A DNA stretch of 64,000 nucleotides from Acaudatibacter sp050729515. GTDB taxonomy: Bacteria > Pseudomonadota > Alphaproteobacteria > Caulobacterales > Caulobacteraceae. This document shows, piece after piece, positions 1 to 8,642 of the stretch (its first letter is position 1; every line of letters begins with the position of its first letter). The stretch is from assembly GCA_050729515.1 (NCBI GenBank), contig JBOHLG010000005.1, positions 1-64,000 on the forward strand, given 5' to 3'. The position numbers and the translations under genes are program-made. The notes beneath the pieces were generated by a model. That model saw only the letters and a program-made list of their open reading frames with translations, was not told where the DNA came from and made no database searches.

Positions 1-1
1 G

Positions 2-283
2 TTCGGACATCAGGAGCCGGGGGACGCTGAGGCGATCGGCGAGTTCTGCTCGCTCACCTACGGCGTCACCTTCCCGATGATGGCCAAGGTAGAGGTCAAC
101 GGCCCCGCCGCCCATCCGCTCTGGGGCTGGCTGAAGTCGGGCAAGGCCGGCGTCTTCGGTTCGCGCGCCATCAAGTGGAACTTCACCAAATTTCTCGTTG
201 ATCGGAAAGGGAAAGTCGCCGCTCGCTTCGCTCCTTCAATGAAACCGGCGGCGCTCGAGCGCGCCATCGAAGCCCTGCTCTGA
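2..283 (+). CDS. Glutathione peroxidase, C-terminal part (5' end outside window)
   Basis: The frame is open from the left edge and ends at TGA 281-283, so only about 93 C-terminal residues are present. They begin FGHQEPGD, matching the FGxQEP segment that carries the conserved Gln of glutathione peroxidases. A later Trp-Asn (KWNFTKFLVD) matches the WNFxKFL block, which contributes to the peroxidatic site. Family members reduce hydroperoxides with glutathione or thioredoxin. The catalytic Cys or Sec lies upstream of the window and cannot be checked. lpdA follows 9 bp downstream on the same strand, so the two could be co-transcribed. Confidence 0.9.
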   Translation, partial: FGHQEPGDAEAIGEFCSLTYGVTFPMMAKVEVNGPAAHPLWGWLKSGKAGVFGSRAIKWNFTKFLVDRKGKVAARFAPSMKPAALERAIEALL

Positions 284-292
284 AAGCGCCCA

Positions 293-1699
293 ATGGCGGA
301 CAGCTTCGACCTGGTGGTGATCGGCGCGGGGCCCGGCGGCTACGTCGCGGCCATCCGGGCGGCGCAACTGGACATGAAGACCGTCATCATCGAGCGCGAG
401 GAGTTGGGCGGTGTCTGCCTCAACTGGGGATGCATCCCGACGAAGGCTCTCCTGAAATCCGCCGAGGTCTTTGAGTCTCTTGGCCATCTCAAGGACTACG
501 GCCTCGCTGCCGAACGGGCGGCCTTCGACTTCGCCGCGGTCGTTCAGCGTTCCCGCAAGGCCGCCCAGCAGCTCTCCGGCGGCGTCGCCTTCCTGATGAA
601 GAAGAACAAGATCGAGGTGGTGAAGGGAACCGCGCGGCTCGAGAGGGGCGGCGCCGCCCCGGCCATCATCGTCGCCCTCGAGGAGGGCAGAGAGCGACGG
701 ATCGAGGCCAAGGCCGTCATTCTCGCGACCGGCGCGCGGGCCAAGACACTTCCTGACGCCGGCCTTGCTCCCGACGGCGAGGGGATCTGGACCTATCGCG
801 AAGCCCTGGTTCCCAAGGCCGCGCCGGCCTCGCTCCTCGTCATCGGCTCGGGGGCGATCGGGATCGAATTCGCCAGCTTCTACCGGGCCCTCGGCGCCGA
901 CGTCACGGTGATCGAGGCTCTGTCGCGCATCCTTCCGCTCGAAGACGAGGAGATCTCCACAATCGCCCGAAAAGCCTTTGAGAAGCGCGGCATTTCATTC
1001 CGGACTGATGCGACTGTGAAGAAGCTCGCCAAGACCGCCGATGGGGTCGAGGCGCAGATCCAGGCGGAGGGGAAGGTCGAGACGCTGAAAGCCGAGCGGG
1101 CCATCGTGGCGGTGGGGATCGAGGGCAATGTCGAAGGCCTAGGCCTGGAGGCGCTCGGGGTCCAGCTCGACCGGGGCCACGTCAAGGTCGAGGCGTTCGG
1201 CGCCACCGGCGCCGCCGGCCTCTTCGCGATCGGGGACGTCGCCGGCCCTCCCTGGCTCGCCCACAAGGCCAGCCACGAGGGCGTCGCCTGCGTCGAGGCC
1301 ATTGCCGGCCTCGCCCCAGAGGCGCTCCATTCTCCTGTCCCTTCCTGCACCTATTCCTCGCCCCAGATCGCGTCGGCCGGCCTCACCGAGGCGGGCGCGA
1401 AAGAGAAGGGGCGCAAGGTGCGCGTCGGCCGCTTTCCGTTCCGCGCCAACGGCAAGGCCATCGCCTCGGGGGAGACGACGGGCTTGGTGAAGATCCTCTT
1501 CGATGAGAAGAGCGGAGCGCTGGTGGGCGCCCACATGGTCGGGGCCGAGGTCACCGAGATGATCCAGGGCTTCTGCCTCGCCATGACCCTCGAAGCCACG
1601 GAAGGCGAGGTCTTCGCGACCATCTTCCCCCATCCGACGATGAGCGAAGCGATGCACGAGGCGGCCCTGGACGCCTTCGGACGGGTCCTCCATACATAG
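293..1699 (+). CDS. lpdA: Dihydrolipoyl dehydrogenase (E3)
   Basis: 468 residues, the usual length. E3 is the FAD enzyme that reoxidises dihydrolipoamide in 2-oxoacid dehydrogenase complexes, using NAD+. The N-terminal FAD fold GAGPGGYVAAIRAAQL is followed by the redox disulfide motif GGVCLNWGCIPTK. A second GxGxxG (VIGSGAIGIEFASF) binds NAD. The C-terminal dimerisation domain holds HPTMSEAMHEA, carrying the catalytic His-Glu pair. lipA lies about 4 kb downstream, consistent with a role in lipoylated complexes such as pyruvate dehydrogenase, although no E1 or E2 gene is in the window. The start ATG has only a weak ribosome-binding site. Confidence 0.96.
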   Translation: MADSFDLVVIGAGPGGYVAAIRAAQLDMKTVIIEREELGGVCLNWGCIPTKALLKSAEVFESLGHLKDYGLAAERAAFDFAAVVQRSRKAAQQLSGGVAFLMKKNKIEVVKGTARLERGGAAPAIIVALEEGRERRIEAKAVILATGARAKTLPDAGLAPDGEGIWTYREALVPKAAPASLLVIGSGAIGIEFASFYRALGADVTVIEALSRILPLEDEEISTIARKAFEKRGISFRTDATVKKLAKTADGVEAQIQAEGKVETLKAERAIVAVGIEGNVEGLGLEALGVQLDRGHVKVEAFGATGAAGLFAIGDVAGPPWLAHKASHEGVACVEAIAGLAPEALHSPVPSCTYSSPQIASAGLTEAGAKEKGRKVRVGRFPFRANGKAIASGETTGLVKILFDEKSGALVGAHMVGAEVTEMIQGFCLAMTLEATEGEVFATIFPHPTMSEAMHEAALDAFGRVLHT

Positions 1700-1726
1700 G
1701 CCCTTGCCTCAAAGAGGAGTCCGCCG

Positions 1727-2455
1727 ATGTCCGCGCCGCCCAATTTCGGATTCGTCGAATATGTCGACGGCGAGGTCATTTGCGAAGGGTACTTCCACCA
1801 CTGCGCCAAGGCTGGTGAGAAGCGGCCGTGTGTCCTCGTCGCCCATGACTGGGTCGGCCAGACCGAGGCCGTGCGCGAGGGCCTGGCGCCGTTCGCCGAG
1901 TCGGGCTTCGTCGCCTTCGCCATGGATGTCTATGGAAAAGGCGTCAGGGGCGATCCCTCGGCCGACAATTCCGCCCTCATGGCCCCCTATCTGGCCGACC
2001 GGGCCAAGCTCCGGCGCCGGCTCCTCGCCGCCGTCGAAGCGGCCAAGCGGCAGGAAGGAGTCGATCCGGAGCGGCTCGCGGTCATCGGCTATTGCTTCGG
2101 CGGGCTTTGCGCGCTCGACGTCGCTCGGAGCGGGGCCAAGGGCGTGAAGGCGGTCGCCTCCATCCACGGCCTCTTCACGCCGCCGGGTCTCCGTCCCCAA
2201 GGTCCGATCTCAGCCAAGGTCCTCGCCCTCCATGGTTGGGACGATCCCATGGTCAAGCCGGAGGGGGTGAAGGCGCTCGCCGACGAACTCGATGCGGCCA
2301 AGGCCGACTGGCAGATCCACGCCTTCGGCCACACCATGCATGCCTTCACCTCCAAGGGGGCGAACAATCCTTCGGCCGGCCTCCTCTACAGCCAGGCGGC
2401 CGATCGGCGCTCGCGGGCGATCCTGGCCGACTTCCTCGCCGAAGCCTTGGGCTGA
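1727..2455 (+). CDS. Dienelactone hydrolase family protein
   Basis: 242 residues with an alpha/beta-hydrolase fold. The nucleophile elbow is GYCFGG, so the nucleophile is Cys, as in true dienelactone hydrolases. The acid is in LHGWDDPMV and the His in GHTMHAF, completing a Cys-Asp-His triad. Family enzymes open dienelactone rings in chlorocatechol breakdown, but many chromosomal members act on other esters, so the substrate is not assigned. The ATG start has a good Shine-Dalgarno (AGAGGAG, about 8 nt upstream). It follows lpdA by 27 bp and converges on the DoxX gene. Confidence 0.85.
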   Translation: MSAPPNFGFVEYVDGEVICEGYFHHCAKAGEKRPCVLVAHDWVGQTEAVREGLAPFAESGFVAFAMDVYGKGVRGDPSADNSALMAPYLADRAKLRRRLLAAVEAAKRQEGVDPERLAVIGYCFGGLCALDVARSGAKGVKAVASIHGLFTPPGLRPQGPISAKVLALHGWDDPMVKPEGVKALADELDAAKADWQIHAFGHTMHAFTSKGANNPSAGLLYSQAADRRSRAILADFLAEALG

Positions 2456-2470
2456 CCTTCACCGCCCCAG

Positions 2471-2854
2471 CTAGAAGAGCCGGTCGAGGCTCCAGGTCCC
2501 GCCACCGGTGAAGAAGAGGTAGAGGAAGATCCAGCAGAAGAGGATCGCCTCTCCTCCGTGATTGAGGCCGGGCCAGGGGCCCATCCTCAGGTGGAAGCTG
2601 AAATAGGCGACCGCCATCTCGCCGGAGAGGACCAGCGCCGCCCAGCGGGTGGCGAGGCCGAAGAGGACGAGGACCCCGCCGACGATCTCGATCCAGGCCG
2701 CGAGGATGAGGATCGGGGGAAGGCCAGCGCCCAGGCCCGGCTGGGGTCCGGGAAAGGCGAACATCTTCATCGTCCCGTGCTCGATGAAGAGCAGGGCGGC
2801 GATGATGCGAAGGAGACTGAGCACCTTGGGCGCGGCGGCGTTAAGCGCGTTCAT
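2471..2854 (-). CDS. DoxX family membrane protein
   Basis: 127 residues with about four hydrophobic helices. The first (LSLLRIIAALLFIEHGTMKMF) carries the R-x(9-10)-HG pattern of DoxX proteins. GGVLVLFGLATRWAAL is the typical second block. DoxX proteins are small inner-membrane proteins, some reported as quinone-linked or redox-stress proteins; the specific role here is unknown. The neighbouring genes on the same strand (the tam homologue and the AMP-dependent ligase) give no obvious functional link. Confidence 0.85.
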   Translation of the reverse strand: MNALNAAAPKVLSLLRIIAALLFIEHGTMKMFAFPGPQPGLGAGLPPILILAAWIEIVGGVLVLFGLATRWAALVLSGEMAVAYFSFHLRMGPWPGLNHGGEAILFCWIFLYLFFTGGGTWSLDRLF

Positions 2855-2924
2855 CGGCGAGATCCTCTCCGAGCGCGACTATGGACCGCGCGGATCGGCG
2901 CGGGAAGCAGAGTCGCCCGATCGC

Positions 2925-3692
2925 TCAGCGGATGGCGACGAAGAAGAGGCGCGGGAAGGGAAGGAGGAGCGAGCCGTCGGTCCGGATGGGATAGGCGCTG
3001 GAAAGCGCCGCCTCGTAGGCGGCGAGGAACTCGCCCTGCTCGGAGGGCTCGAGCGGATCGAGGAACGGGCGAAGGCCGGTTCCCCGCATCCATGCGACGA
3101 CGCCGGCAGCCCCTTGGAGCGGATGATGGTAGGTCGTCCGCCAGACGTCCACCTTCGAGCAGAAAGGACGAAGGAGGTCGTAGTACCTCTCAGGCGCGCC
3201 GAGCGGGCTTCGCGAGCCGGCCGCCGCGGCGAGTTTTTCCGCCCACGACCCGGCCGCGGCGGTCTCACGCATCAGGACGTGCACGGGCTCGGCGAGATTA
3301 TCGGGCATCTGGACGGCCAGGACCCCGTCCGGGGCGAGGCGGCCGACCAGCCTTGGCAGAAGCCCGGCGTGGTCGGGAACCCACTGCAGGACGGCGTTGG
3401 CGAGGATCACGTCGAAGCTTTCGGCCGGCGCCCAGGTTTCGATGCCGCCGAGTTCGAAGGTGATCTCGGGGAGCCGCTCGCGCGCTGCGGCGATCATGTC
3501 GGCCGAGCTATCCAGGCCCATCACCGTGGCCCCGGGGAATTTCGCCGCCAGGACCTCGCTGGAGTTGCCCGGGCCGCATCCCAGGTCCATGGCGAAGCGC
3601 GCGTCGAAATCAGGGACGGCGGAAAGGAGGTCCCGCACCGGGCGGGTGCGCTCCTCCTCGAAGCGCAGATACCGCTCGGCGGACCAGGTCAT
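2925..3692 (-). CDS. tam: Trans-aconitate 2-methyltransferase
   Basis: 255 residues from the ATG at 3692, chosen because MTWSAERYLRFEEERTRPVRDLL is the conserved beginning of Tam proteins; the frame stays open upstream to 3755. The SAM site is MDLGCGPGNSSE, followed by GLDSSADMI (acidic loop) and ANAVLQWVPDH, characteristic of Tam. The enzyme methylates trans-aconitate, a spontaneous by-product that inhibits aconitase. A perfect nested palindrome (3697-3745) begins just 5 nt upstream of the start and would take in the ribosome-binding region; the visible Shine-Dalgarno is poor. Confidence 0.88.
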   Translation of the reverse strand: MTWSAERYLRFEEERTRPVRDLLSAVPDFDARFAMDLGCGPGNSSEVLAAKFPGATVMGLDSSADMIAAARERLPEITFELGGIETWAPAESFDVILANAVLQWVPDHAGLLPRLVGRLAPDGVLAVQMPDNLAEPVHVLMRETAAAGSWAEKLAAAAGSRSPLGAPERYYDLLRPFCSKVDVWRTTYHHPLQGAAGVVAWMRGTGLRPFLDPLEPSEQGEFLAAYEAALSSAYPIRTDGSLLLPFPRLFFVAIR

Positions 3693-3696
3693 CCTA

Positions 3697-3745
3697 GTGG
3701 ATCGCAGCAAACAGATGGTTTCCATCTGTTTGTGGTCCGATCCAC
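3697..3745. repeat. Nested palindrome upstream of tam
   Basis: Outer arms GTGGATCG (3697-3704) and CGATCCAC (3738-3745) are exact inverted copies. Inside them CAAACAGATGG (3708-3718) and CCATCTGTTTG (3722-3732) pair perfectly around a 3-nt loop. There is no T-run on either side, so an intrinsic terminator is unlikely. It lies between the ligase gene and tam, both on the minus strand. It could be a REP-like element or a structure that controls tam translation. Confidence 0.75.
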
Positions 3746-3812
3746 GTCGATTCAAAGCCTTGTGGCGCGATTCCGACGTGGTCGATGGGATGTATGTGTT
3801 TTAGTCGCGCCA

Positions 3813-5378
3813 CTAGCGGGATACGTTCGCGCGCTCGTCGGCCTCGGCCATGCGCTGGATGGCCACGTAGTCGATCTTTCCCGACCCCAGAACCGGGGTC
3901 TCGGCGATCCAGACGATCCTCCTGGGCGCCGCCAGCTCGCTCGCTCCGATCTTCCTGGCATGGGCGAGAAGACGGGGAAGATCGACGTCGGTCTGCTCAG
4001 TCACCAGGACAAGCTTCTCGCCCTTGCGGTGGTCGGGAAGAGCGACGACGGCGTGCCGGGAGCCGGGCCAGATCTGAGCAACCAGTTCCTCGGCGGCGGT
4101 CAAGGAGACCATCTCCCCGCCGATCTTGGCGAAGCGCTTGACCCGGCCAAGAATGGTGATCCAGCCATCGTTGGTCATCTCCACGACGTCGCCGGTGTCG
4201 TGCCAGCCGCCGTCGGGAGCCTCGATGCCGCCGCCCTCGGAAAGATAGCCCAGCATCACGTTGGGGCCGCGAACCGAAAGGCGGCCGCCGCGCAAGATGC
4301 CGTCGACCGGATCGATCCGCGTTTGGATGCCAGGGAGGATCCCCCCCACCGTGCCCGGCCGGTTGTCGTTCGGCTTGTTCACCGCGATCACCGGCGAGGT
4401 CTCGGTGGCGCCATAGCCCTCGAGCACCGGCACGCGCCCGAAGCGTTCGGCGATGAGGGCGTGGGTCTCCTCGCGCACCCTCTCGGCCCCGCAGACGATG
4501 AACTCGAGGCCGCTCAGGGCCCCCGGCTCCGCCGACCTGGCGTATTGGGAGACGAAGGTGTCGGTGGCCAGCAGCACCGAGGCGCCAGTCTCCTTGAGGA
4601 GCGGCGGGATCAGCTTGAAGTGGAGCGGACTTGGGTACTGGAACGCCTTTAGGCCGCAGATGAGCGGCAGCATCAGCCCGCCGGTGAGGCCGAAGCAGTG
4701 GAAGACCGGCAGGGGATTGAACATGACCCAGGCTGGATCCAGCGCGATGTGGCGGGCGACCTGATCGACGTTGGAAAGGATGTTGGCGTGGGAGAGCGCC
4801 ACGCCGCGCGGCGCCCCGAAGCTTCCCGAGGTGAAGAGGATCACGGCCGGATCGTCCGGATCGATCGGGGCGCGGAACCTCATCGGGGCCGCGGAGGTGG
4901 CGAGCGCGTAGAGCCGGTCGCGAAGGCCGATCTGGCGCCTCACGTCCTCGAGGTAGACGATCCTGGAGGCCCCTTCGAGCGCATCGATCTGATCGTGGAG
5001 CTTTCCCTGTTCCACGAAGCGATGGGAGGTGAGGACGAGCCTGATCCCGGCCAGCGATTGGGCGGCCTTCAGATTGCGGATGCCGGCGGTGAAGTTGAGC
5101 ATGGCCGGAACGCGCCCGAAGGCCTGCAGCGCGAAAAAGGTAACGCTCGCTCCGGCGCTGGAGGGGAGCATGATGCCGACCCGCTCGCCCTTGGCGGTCA
5201 TGGAGGCGAGCTTGCGGCCGAGCGCGAAGCTCGCCCGGATGAGATCGAGGTAGGCGAGCGGGCGGCGCTCCTGGTCCTCGAGGATGGGCTTCTTCGCGCC
5301 GTGGGCCTTGGCGGCCGCGAGGAGGGCGTCGAAAAGGCTCCGCCGCCACGGCTCGGCCGGTTGCGCCCGATCGGCCAA
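3813..5378 (-). CDS. AMP-dependent acyl-CoA/acyl-ACP ligase
   Basis: 521 residues of the ANL superfamily (adenylate-forming ligases). The P-loop-like motif is ILFTSGSFGAPRGVALSH, followed by the GYGATETSPV adenylate motif, the HDTGDVV motif and the hinge GRVKRFAKIGGEMVS. The C-terminal catalytic Lys sits in TPVLGSGKIDY. The pattern resembles the synthetase half of acyl-ACP synthetase/acyltransferase proteins, which activate fatty acids, but there is no acyltransferase domain. The start is TTG at 5378, supported by AGGAGG exactly 6 nt upstream (5385-5390). The minus frame stays open far upstream through the lipA region, but that part is antisense shadow. It is divergent from lipA, with a 117-bp spacer. 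Confidence 0.85.
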   Translation of the reverse strand: MADRAQPAEPWRRSLFDALLAAAKAHGAKKPILEDQERRPLAYLDLIRASFALGRKLASMTAKGERVGIMLPSSAGASVTFFALQAFGRVPAMLNFTAGIRNLKAAQSLAGIRLVLTSHRFVEQGKLHDQIDALEGASRIVYLEDVRRQIGLRDRLYALATSAAPMRFRAPIDPDDPAVILFTSGSFGAPRGVALSHANILSNVDQVARHIALDPAWVMFNPLPVFHCFGLTGGLMLPLICGLKAFQYPSPLHFKLIPPLLKETGASVLLATDTFVSQYARSAEPGALSGLEFIVCGAERVREETHALIAERFGRVPVLEGYGATETSPVIAVNKPNDNRPGTVGGILPGIQTRIDPVDGILRGGRLSVRGPNVMLGYLSEGGGIEAPDGGWHDTGDVVEMTNDGWITILGRVKRFAKIGGEMVSLTAAEELVAQIWPGSRHAVVALPDHRKGEKLVLVTEQTDVDLPRLLAHARKIGASELAAPRRIVWIAETPVLGSGKIDYVAIQRMAEADERANVSR

Positions 5379-5495
5379 GGCTCGCCTCCTCACCTTGCGC
5401 AGAGCGGCAAGGCTACAGGCGCGGCCGGGGCTTGAAAAGCGGCTCGCGGACCGGCGAAGCTTGATCGCCGGCGTTGGAAGGACGATCTCTCCCCC

Positions 5496-6443
5496 ATGAC
5501 CACCGTCCTGGCGGCACGGCCGCGCCATCCGGAAAAAGCATCGAGGCCACCGACGCCCATGCTGCGCAAGCCGCCGTGGCTGCGGGTCAAGGCGCCCGGA
5601 TCGGAGGGGTGGCGGCGGACCAACGAGGTCGTCGCCCGGCTTGGCCTCGTCACCGTCTGCCAGGAAGCGGCCTGCCCCAACATCGGCGAGTGCTGGGAGA
5701 AGAGCCACGCCACCTTCATGATCCTGGGCGCGGTGTGCACCAGGGCCTGCGCCTTCTGCAACGTCGCCACCGGCCTGCCCGAGCCGCCCGATCCCACGGA
5801 GCCGGAGCGCGTAGCCGAGGCGGTTGCGGCGATGGGCCTTTCCCATGTCGTCATCACCTCGGTCGACCGGGACGATCTCGATGACGGCGGAGCCGGCCAT
5901 TTCGCCGCCACCGTGGCGGCGATCCGGCGCGCGCAGCCACAAACGACGATCGAGATCCTGACCCCCGACTTTGCCCGCAAGCCGGTCGCGGCGGCCAACC
6001 TCGCCATCGGCTGCGGAGCGGACGTCTTCAACCACAACCTCGAGACCGTCCCGCGCCACTATCCCTCGATCAGGCCGGGCGCCCGCTACTATCTCTCGCT
6101 TCGCCTCCTCGAGCGGGCCAAGGAGCGCTCGCCCTCGATCTTCACCAAGAGCGGCCTGATGGCCGGGATCGGCGAGAGGCCAGCCGAAATCTCCCAGGTC
6201 ATGGACGACCTCCGCTCGGCCGGGGTCGATTTCCTCACTATCGGCCAATACCTCCAGCCGACCCGCCGCCACGCGCCAATCGACCGGTTCGTGCCGCCCG
6301 AGGAGTTCGCCCATCTTTCCGAGATCGCCAAAAGCAAGGGTTTCCTGATGGTCTCGGCGAGCCCGCTCACCAGGTCCTCGCACCATGCCGGCGAGGATTT
6401 CGCGCGCCTTCGCGCCGCCCGCGCGGCCGCCGAAGCGGCGTGA
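5496..6443 (+). CDS. lipA: Lipoyl synthase
   Basis: 315 residues. A radical-SAM enzyme that inserts two sulfurs into octanoylated proteins to make lipoyl cofactors. Both iron-sulfur cluster motifs are complete: the auxiliary-cluster cysteines C55, C60 and C66 (CQEAACPNIGEC) and the SAM-cluster cysteines C81, C85 and C88 (CTRACAFC). The C-terminal serine that ligates the auxiliary cluster fits SASPLTRSS. It is followed 15 bp later by the COQ10-like gene, the usual alphaproteobacterial arrangement, and lpdA lies upstream. Confidence 0.97.
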   Translation: MTTVLAARPRHPEKASRPPTPMLRKPPWLRVKAPGSEGWRRTNEVVARLGLVTVCQEAACPNIGECWEKSHATFMILGAVCTRACAFCNVATGLPEPPDPTEPERVAEAVAAMGLSHVVITSVDRDDLDDGGAGHFAATVAAIRRAQPQTTIEILTPDFARKPVAAANLAIGCGADVFNHNLETVPRHYPSIRPGARYYLSLRLLERAKERSPSIFTKSGLMAGIGERPAEISQVMDDLRSAGVDFLTIGQYLQPTRRHAPIDRFVPPEEFAHLSEIAKSKGFLMVSASPLTRSSHHAGEDFARLRAARAAAEAA

Positions 6444-6458
6444 GCCGAAAAGCGGCGC

Positions 6459-6902
6459 TTGCACCAGACGCTCGAGCGTGAGCTTCCCTGGCGGCCCGAC
6501 CAGCTCTTCGATCTGGTGGGCGATGTCGAGAGCTATCCCAAATTCATCCCCTGGATCAGCGCCCTTTCGATCACCGATCGAAGCTCGGACGCCCAGGGCC
6601 GGCCGGTCGTCGAGGCCCAGGCGAGCGTCGGCTATTCCTTCGTCCGCGAGCGCTTCTCGAGCCGCGTGACGCTCGACAAGCCGGCGCTGGAGATCAGGGT
6701 GGACCTCCTCTCCGGGCCCCTGAAGCGGCTGGAGAACCTCTGGCGCTTCGCCCCGAGCGGCCAAGGCTGCCATCTCGCCTTCGCCATCGATTTCGAATTC
6801 AAGTCGAGGCTGCTGACCGCCATGCTGGCCGCCAACATGGCGCTCGCCGTCCGCCGCCTCGTCGCCTGCTTCGAGGCCCGCGCGCGCGCTCTCTATGGCT
6901 GA
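6459..6902 (+). CDS. COQ10/RatA-type START-domain protein (ubiquinone-binding)
   Basis: 147 residues starting at TTG 6459; the protein opens MHQTLERELPWRPDQLFDLV. The motif DVESYPKFIPW is diagnostic of the COQ10/PasT/RatA family of single START-like (SRPBCC) domains. In mitochondria and related bacteria Coq10 binds ubiquinone and supports respiration. The RatA toxin annotation of some homologues is less likely given the lipA neighbour. The 3' end overlaps the convergent pncC gene by 10 bp. Confidence 0.85.
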   Translation: MHQTLERELPWRPDQLFDLVGDVESYPKFIPWISALSITDRSSDAQGRPVVEAQASVGYSFVRERFSSRVTLDKPALEIRVDLLSGPLKRLENLWRFAPSGQGCHLAFAIDFEFKSRLLTAMLAANMALAVRRLVACFEARARALYG

Positions 6903-7390
6903 GCGAGCCGTTCGCGAAGCATCTCGAGCGCAGTCTGGACCGACGCGATCTGGATCTCGCCGCGGCTGTCGAGATCGAATAACTCCATCTTGTGTCGCAG
7001 GGATTCGTTGGTCCGGGCGGTGGCGAAATGGACCGTTCCCACCGGCTTCATCGCCGTGCCCCCGTCGGGTCCGGCGATGCCGGTGATGGCGACCGCGAGA
7101 TGGGCGTGGGAGTTCTCCAGCGCCCCTTCGGCCATCATGCGGGCCACCGGCTCGCTGACCGCGCCGAGATCGGCGAGGATGTCGCCGGAGATCCCGAGGA
7201 GCTCCTGCTTTGCCCTATTGGTGTAGGCGACGAAGCCGCGCTCGAAGACATCCGAGGCGCCCGGAATGGCGATGAGGGCTGCCGCCACCAGGCCGCCGGT
7301 GCAGCTTTCGGCGGTGACGATGCGCAGCTGGCGCTCGCGCGCGTCATCGAGGACGAGCCGGGCGAGGGTTTCGATCTCCAACGAAAACAT
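6893..7390 (-). CDS. pncC: Nicotinamide-nucleotide amidase (CinA C-terminal domain protein)
   Basis: 165 residues corresponding to a stand-alone CinA C-terminal domain. Visible motifs are TAESCTGGLVAAALIAIPGASDVF, with the catalytic Ser region, and AVITGIAGPDGGTAMKPVGTVHFA. The enzyme deamidates NMN to NaMN in the pyridine-nucleotide cycle. The N-terminal molybdopterin-binding-like domain of full-length CinA is absent, as is normal for PncC. It converges on the COQ10-like gene, and its start lies 24 bp downstream of the end of ispDF on the same strand. Confidence 0.93.
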   Translation of the reverse strand: MFSLEIETLARLVLDDARERQLRIVTAESCTGGLVAAALIAIPGASDVFERGFVAYTNRAKQELLGISGDILADLGAVSEPVARMMAEGALENSHAHLAVAITGIAGPDGGTAMKPVGTVHFATARTNESLRHKMELFDLDSRGEIQIASVQTALEMLRERLAQP

Positions 7391-7414
7391 AGCGGGACGC
7401 CTCCACCCGTTGTC

Positions 7415-8566
7415 CTAGGCCGGAATCTCGACGCTCGCCACCGCCTGGGCGAGGAGGCCCTCGCCGCGGCCGGCGAAGCCGAGACGCTCGGTGGTTGTCG
7501 CCTTGACGCTCACCCGATCGGCCGAAAGATGGAGCATCTGGGCCAGCGCCTCGCGCATGGCCTGACGGTGCGGGGCGATCTTCGGGGCCTCGCAGACGAG
7601 CGTGACGTCGATGTTGACGAGCCTGCCGCCTCGATCCTCGAGAAGACGCAGGGCCTCCTCGACGAAGATCCGCGATGGGGCGTCCTTCCACTTCGGGTCG
7701 GACTGGGGAAAGTGCTCGCCGATGTCGCCGGCCCCGATCGCGCCCAGGATCGCGTCGGTGATCGCATGGAGGCCGGCGTCGGCGTCGGAATGTCCGACGA
7801 GCCGGGCGGTATGGGCGATCGTGACGCCGCAAAGATGCACGGTCTCGCCGGGAGCGAAGGGATGGACATCCAGGCCCTGGCCGATCCTGATCTCCGCGCC
7901 CGAGCGGGCCAATCGCTCGGCCATGGCGAAATCCTCCGGATGGGTGATTTTCATCAGCATGGGGTCCCCGGCGACAAGCGTCACCGTTCCGCCCGCGCGC
8001 TCGATCACGGCGGCGTCGTCGGTGGCGCTCTCCTCCTTCGGCCACCCGGCATAGGCGGCGAGGAGCGTCTCGAGACGGAACGCCTGGGGGGTCTGGGCCT
8101 GCCAGAGGCCCTCCCGGGCCACGGTGTCGAGGCGGCCTTCCGGCCTGGCGCGTTTCAAGGTATCGCCGACGGCAAGAGCGGGGATCGCGCCTTCGGCGCC
8201 GCCTTCCAGGGCGGCGAGGAGGGCCTCGACGTGGCCTCGCGCGACGAAGGGCCGGGCGGCGTCGTGGACGAGCACCAGCTCGGCGCGCGCGCCCATCAAG
8301 GCCGCAAGGCCGCTCGCCACCGAATCCTGGCGTCTCGCCCCGCCGCTCGCCGCCCTCCATCCGGCAAGGCCCGCCAGGGCCTCGCCCAGACGCTGGTTTT
8401 CGCCGGGCGGAGCAACCACCACGAGAGGCTGGGCGCCGGCGGCGAGGAGCGCCTCGACCGACCAGCGAACGAGAGGTTTGCCGGCCAGGGGGCGCCACTG
8501 CTTGGCCGTCCCGCCGCCAGCCCTCACGCCGGCCCCGGCGGCGACGATCACGGCGCAGAAATCCAT
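7415..8566 (-). CDS. ispDF: Bifunctional IspD/IspF of the MEP isoprenoid pathway
   Basis: 383 residues from the ATG at 8566, which begins MDFCAVIVAAGAG, the canonical IspD start. The IspD half (about 1-225) has AGGGTAKQW, LVHDAARPFV and GLWQAQTPQAFR. The IspF half (about 230-383) starts RIGQGLDVHPF with metal ligands DxH, followed by GHSDADAGLHAITDAILGA and VKATTTERLGFAGRGEG. It catalyses CDP-ME formation and cyclisation to MEcPP. This fusion is common in alphaproteobacteria. Divergent from dusB with a 76-bp gap. Confidence 0.96.
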   Translation of the reverse strand: MDFCAVIVAAGAGVRAGGGTAKQWRPLAGKPLVRWSVEALLAAGAQPLVVVAPPGENQRLGEALAGLAGWRAASGGARRQDSVASGLAALMGARAELVLVHDAARPFVARGHVEALLAALEGGAEGAIPALAVGDTLKRARPEGRLDTVAREGLWQAQTPQAFRLETLLAAYAGWPKEESATDDAAVIERAGGTVTLVAGDPMLMKITHPEDFAMAERLARSGAEIRIGQGLDVHPFAPGETVHLCGVTIAHTARLVGHSDADAGLHAITDAILGAIGAGDIGEHFPQSDPKWKDAPSRIFVEEALRLLEDRGGRLVNIDVTLVCEAPKIAPHRQAMREALAQMLHLSADRVSVKATTTERLGFAGRGEGLLAQAVASVEIPA

Positions 8567-8642
8567 GGCTGGCCTTAAACCCGGCTTTACCGCGAAGGAC
8601 AACGTGCCTAGAAACCAGGCGGCCGCCAGGAATGATCGAAAA

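Noticed and set aside
5379..6773. Upstream extension of the AMP-ligase frame on the minus strand through lipA
   Set aside because: It is antisense to lipA and the COQ10-like gene, has no homology, and a TTG start with a perfect Shine-Dalgarno exists at 5378.
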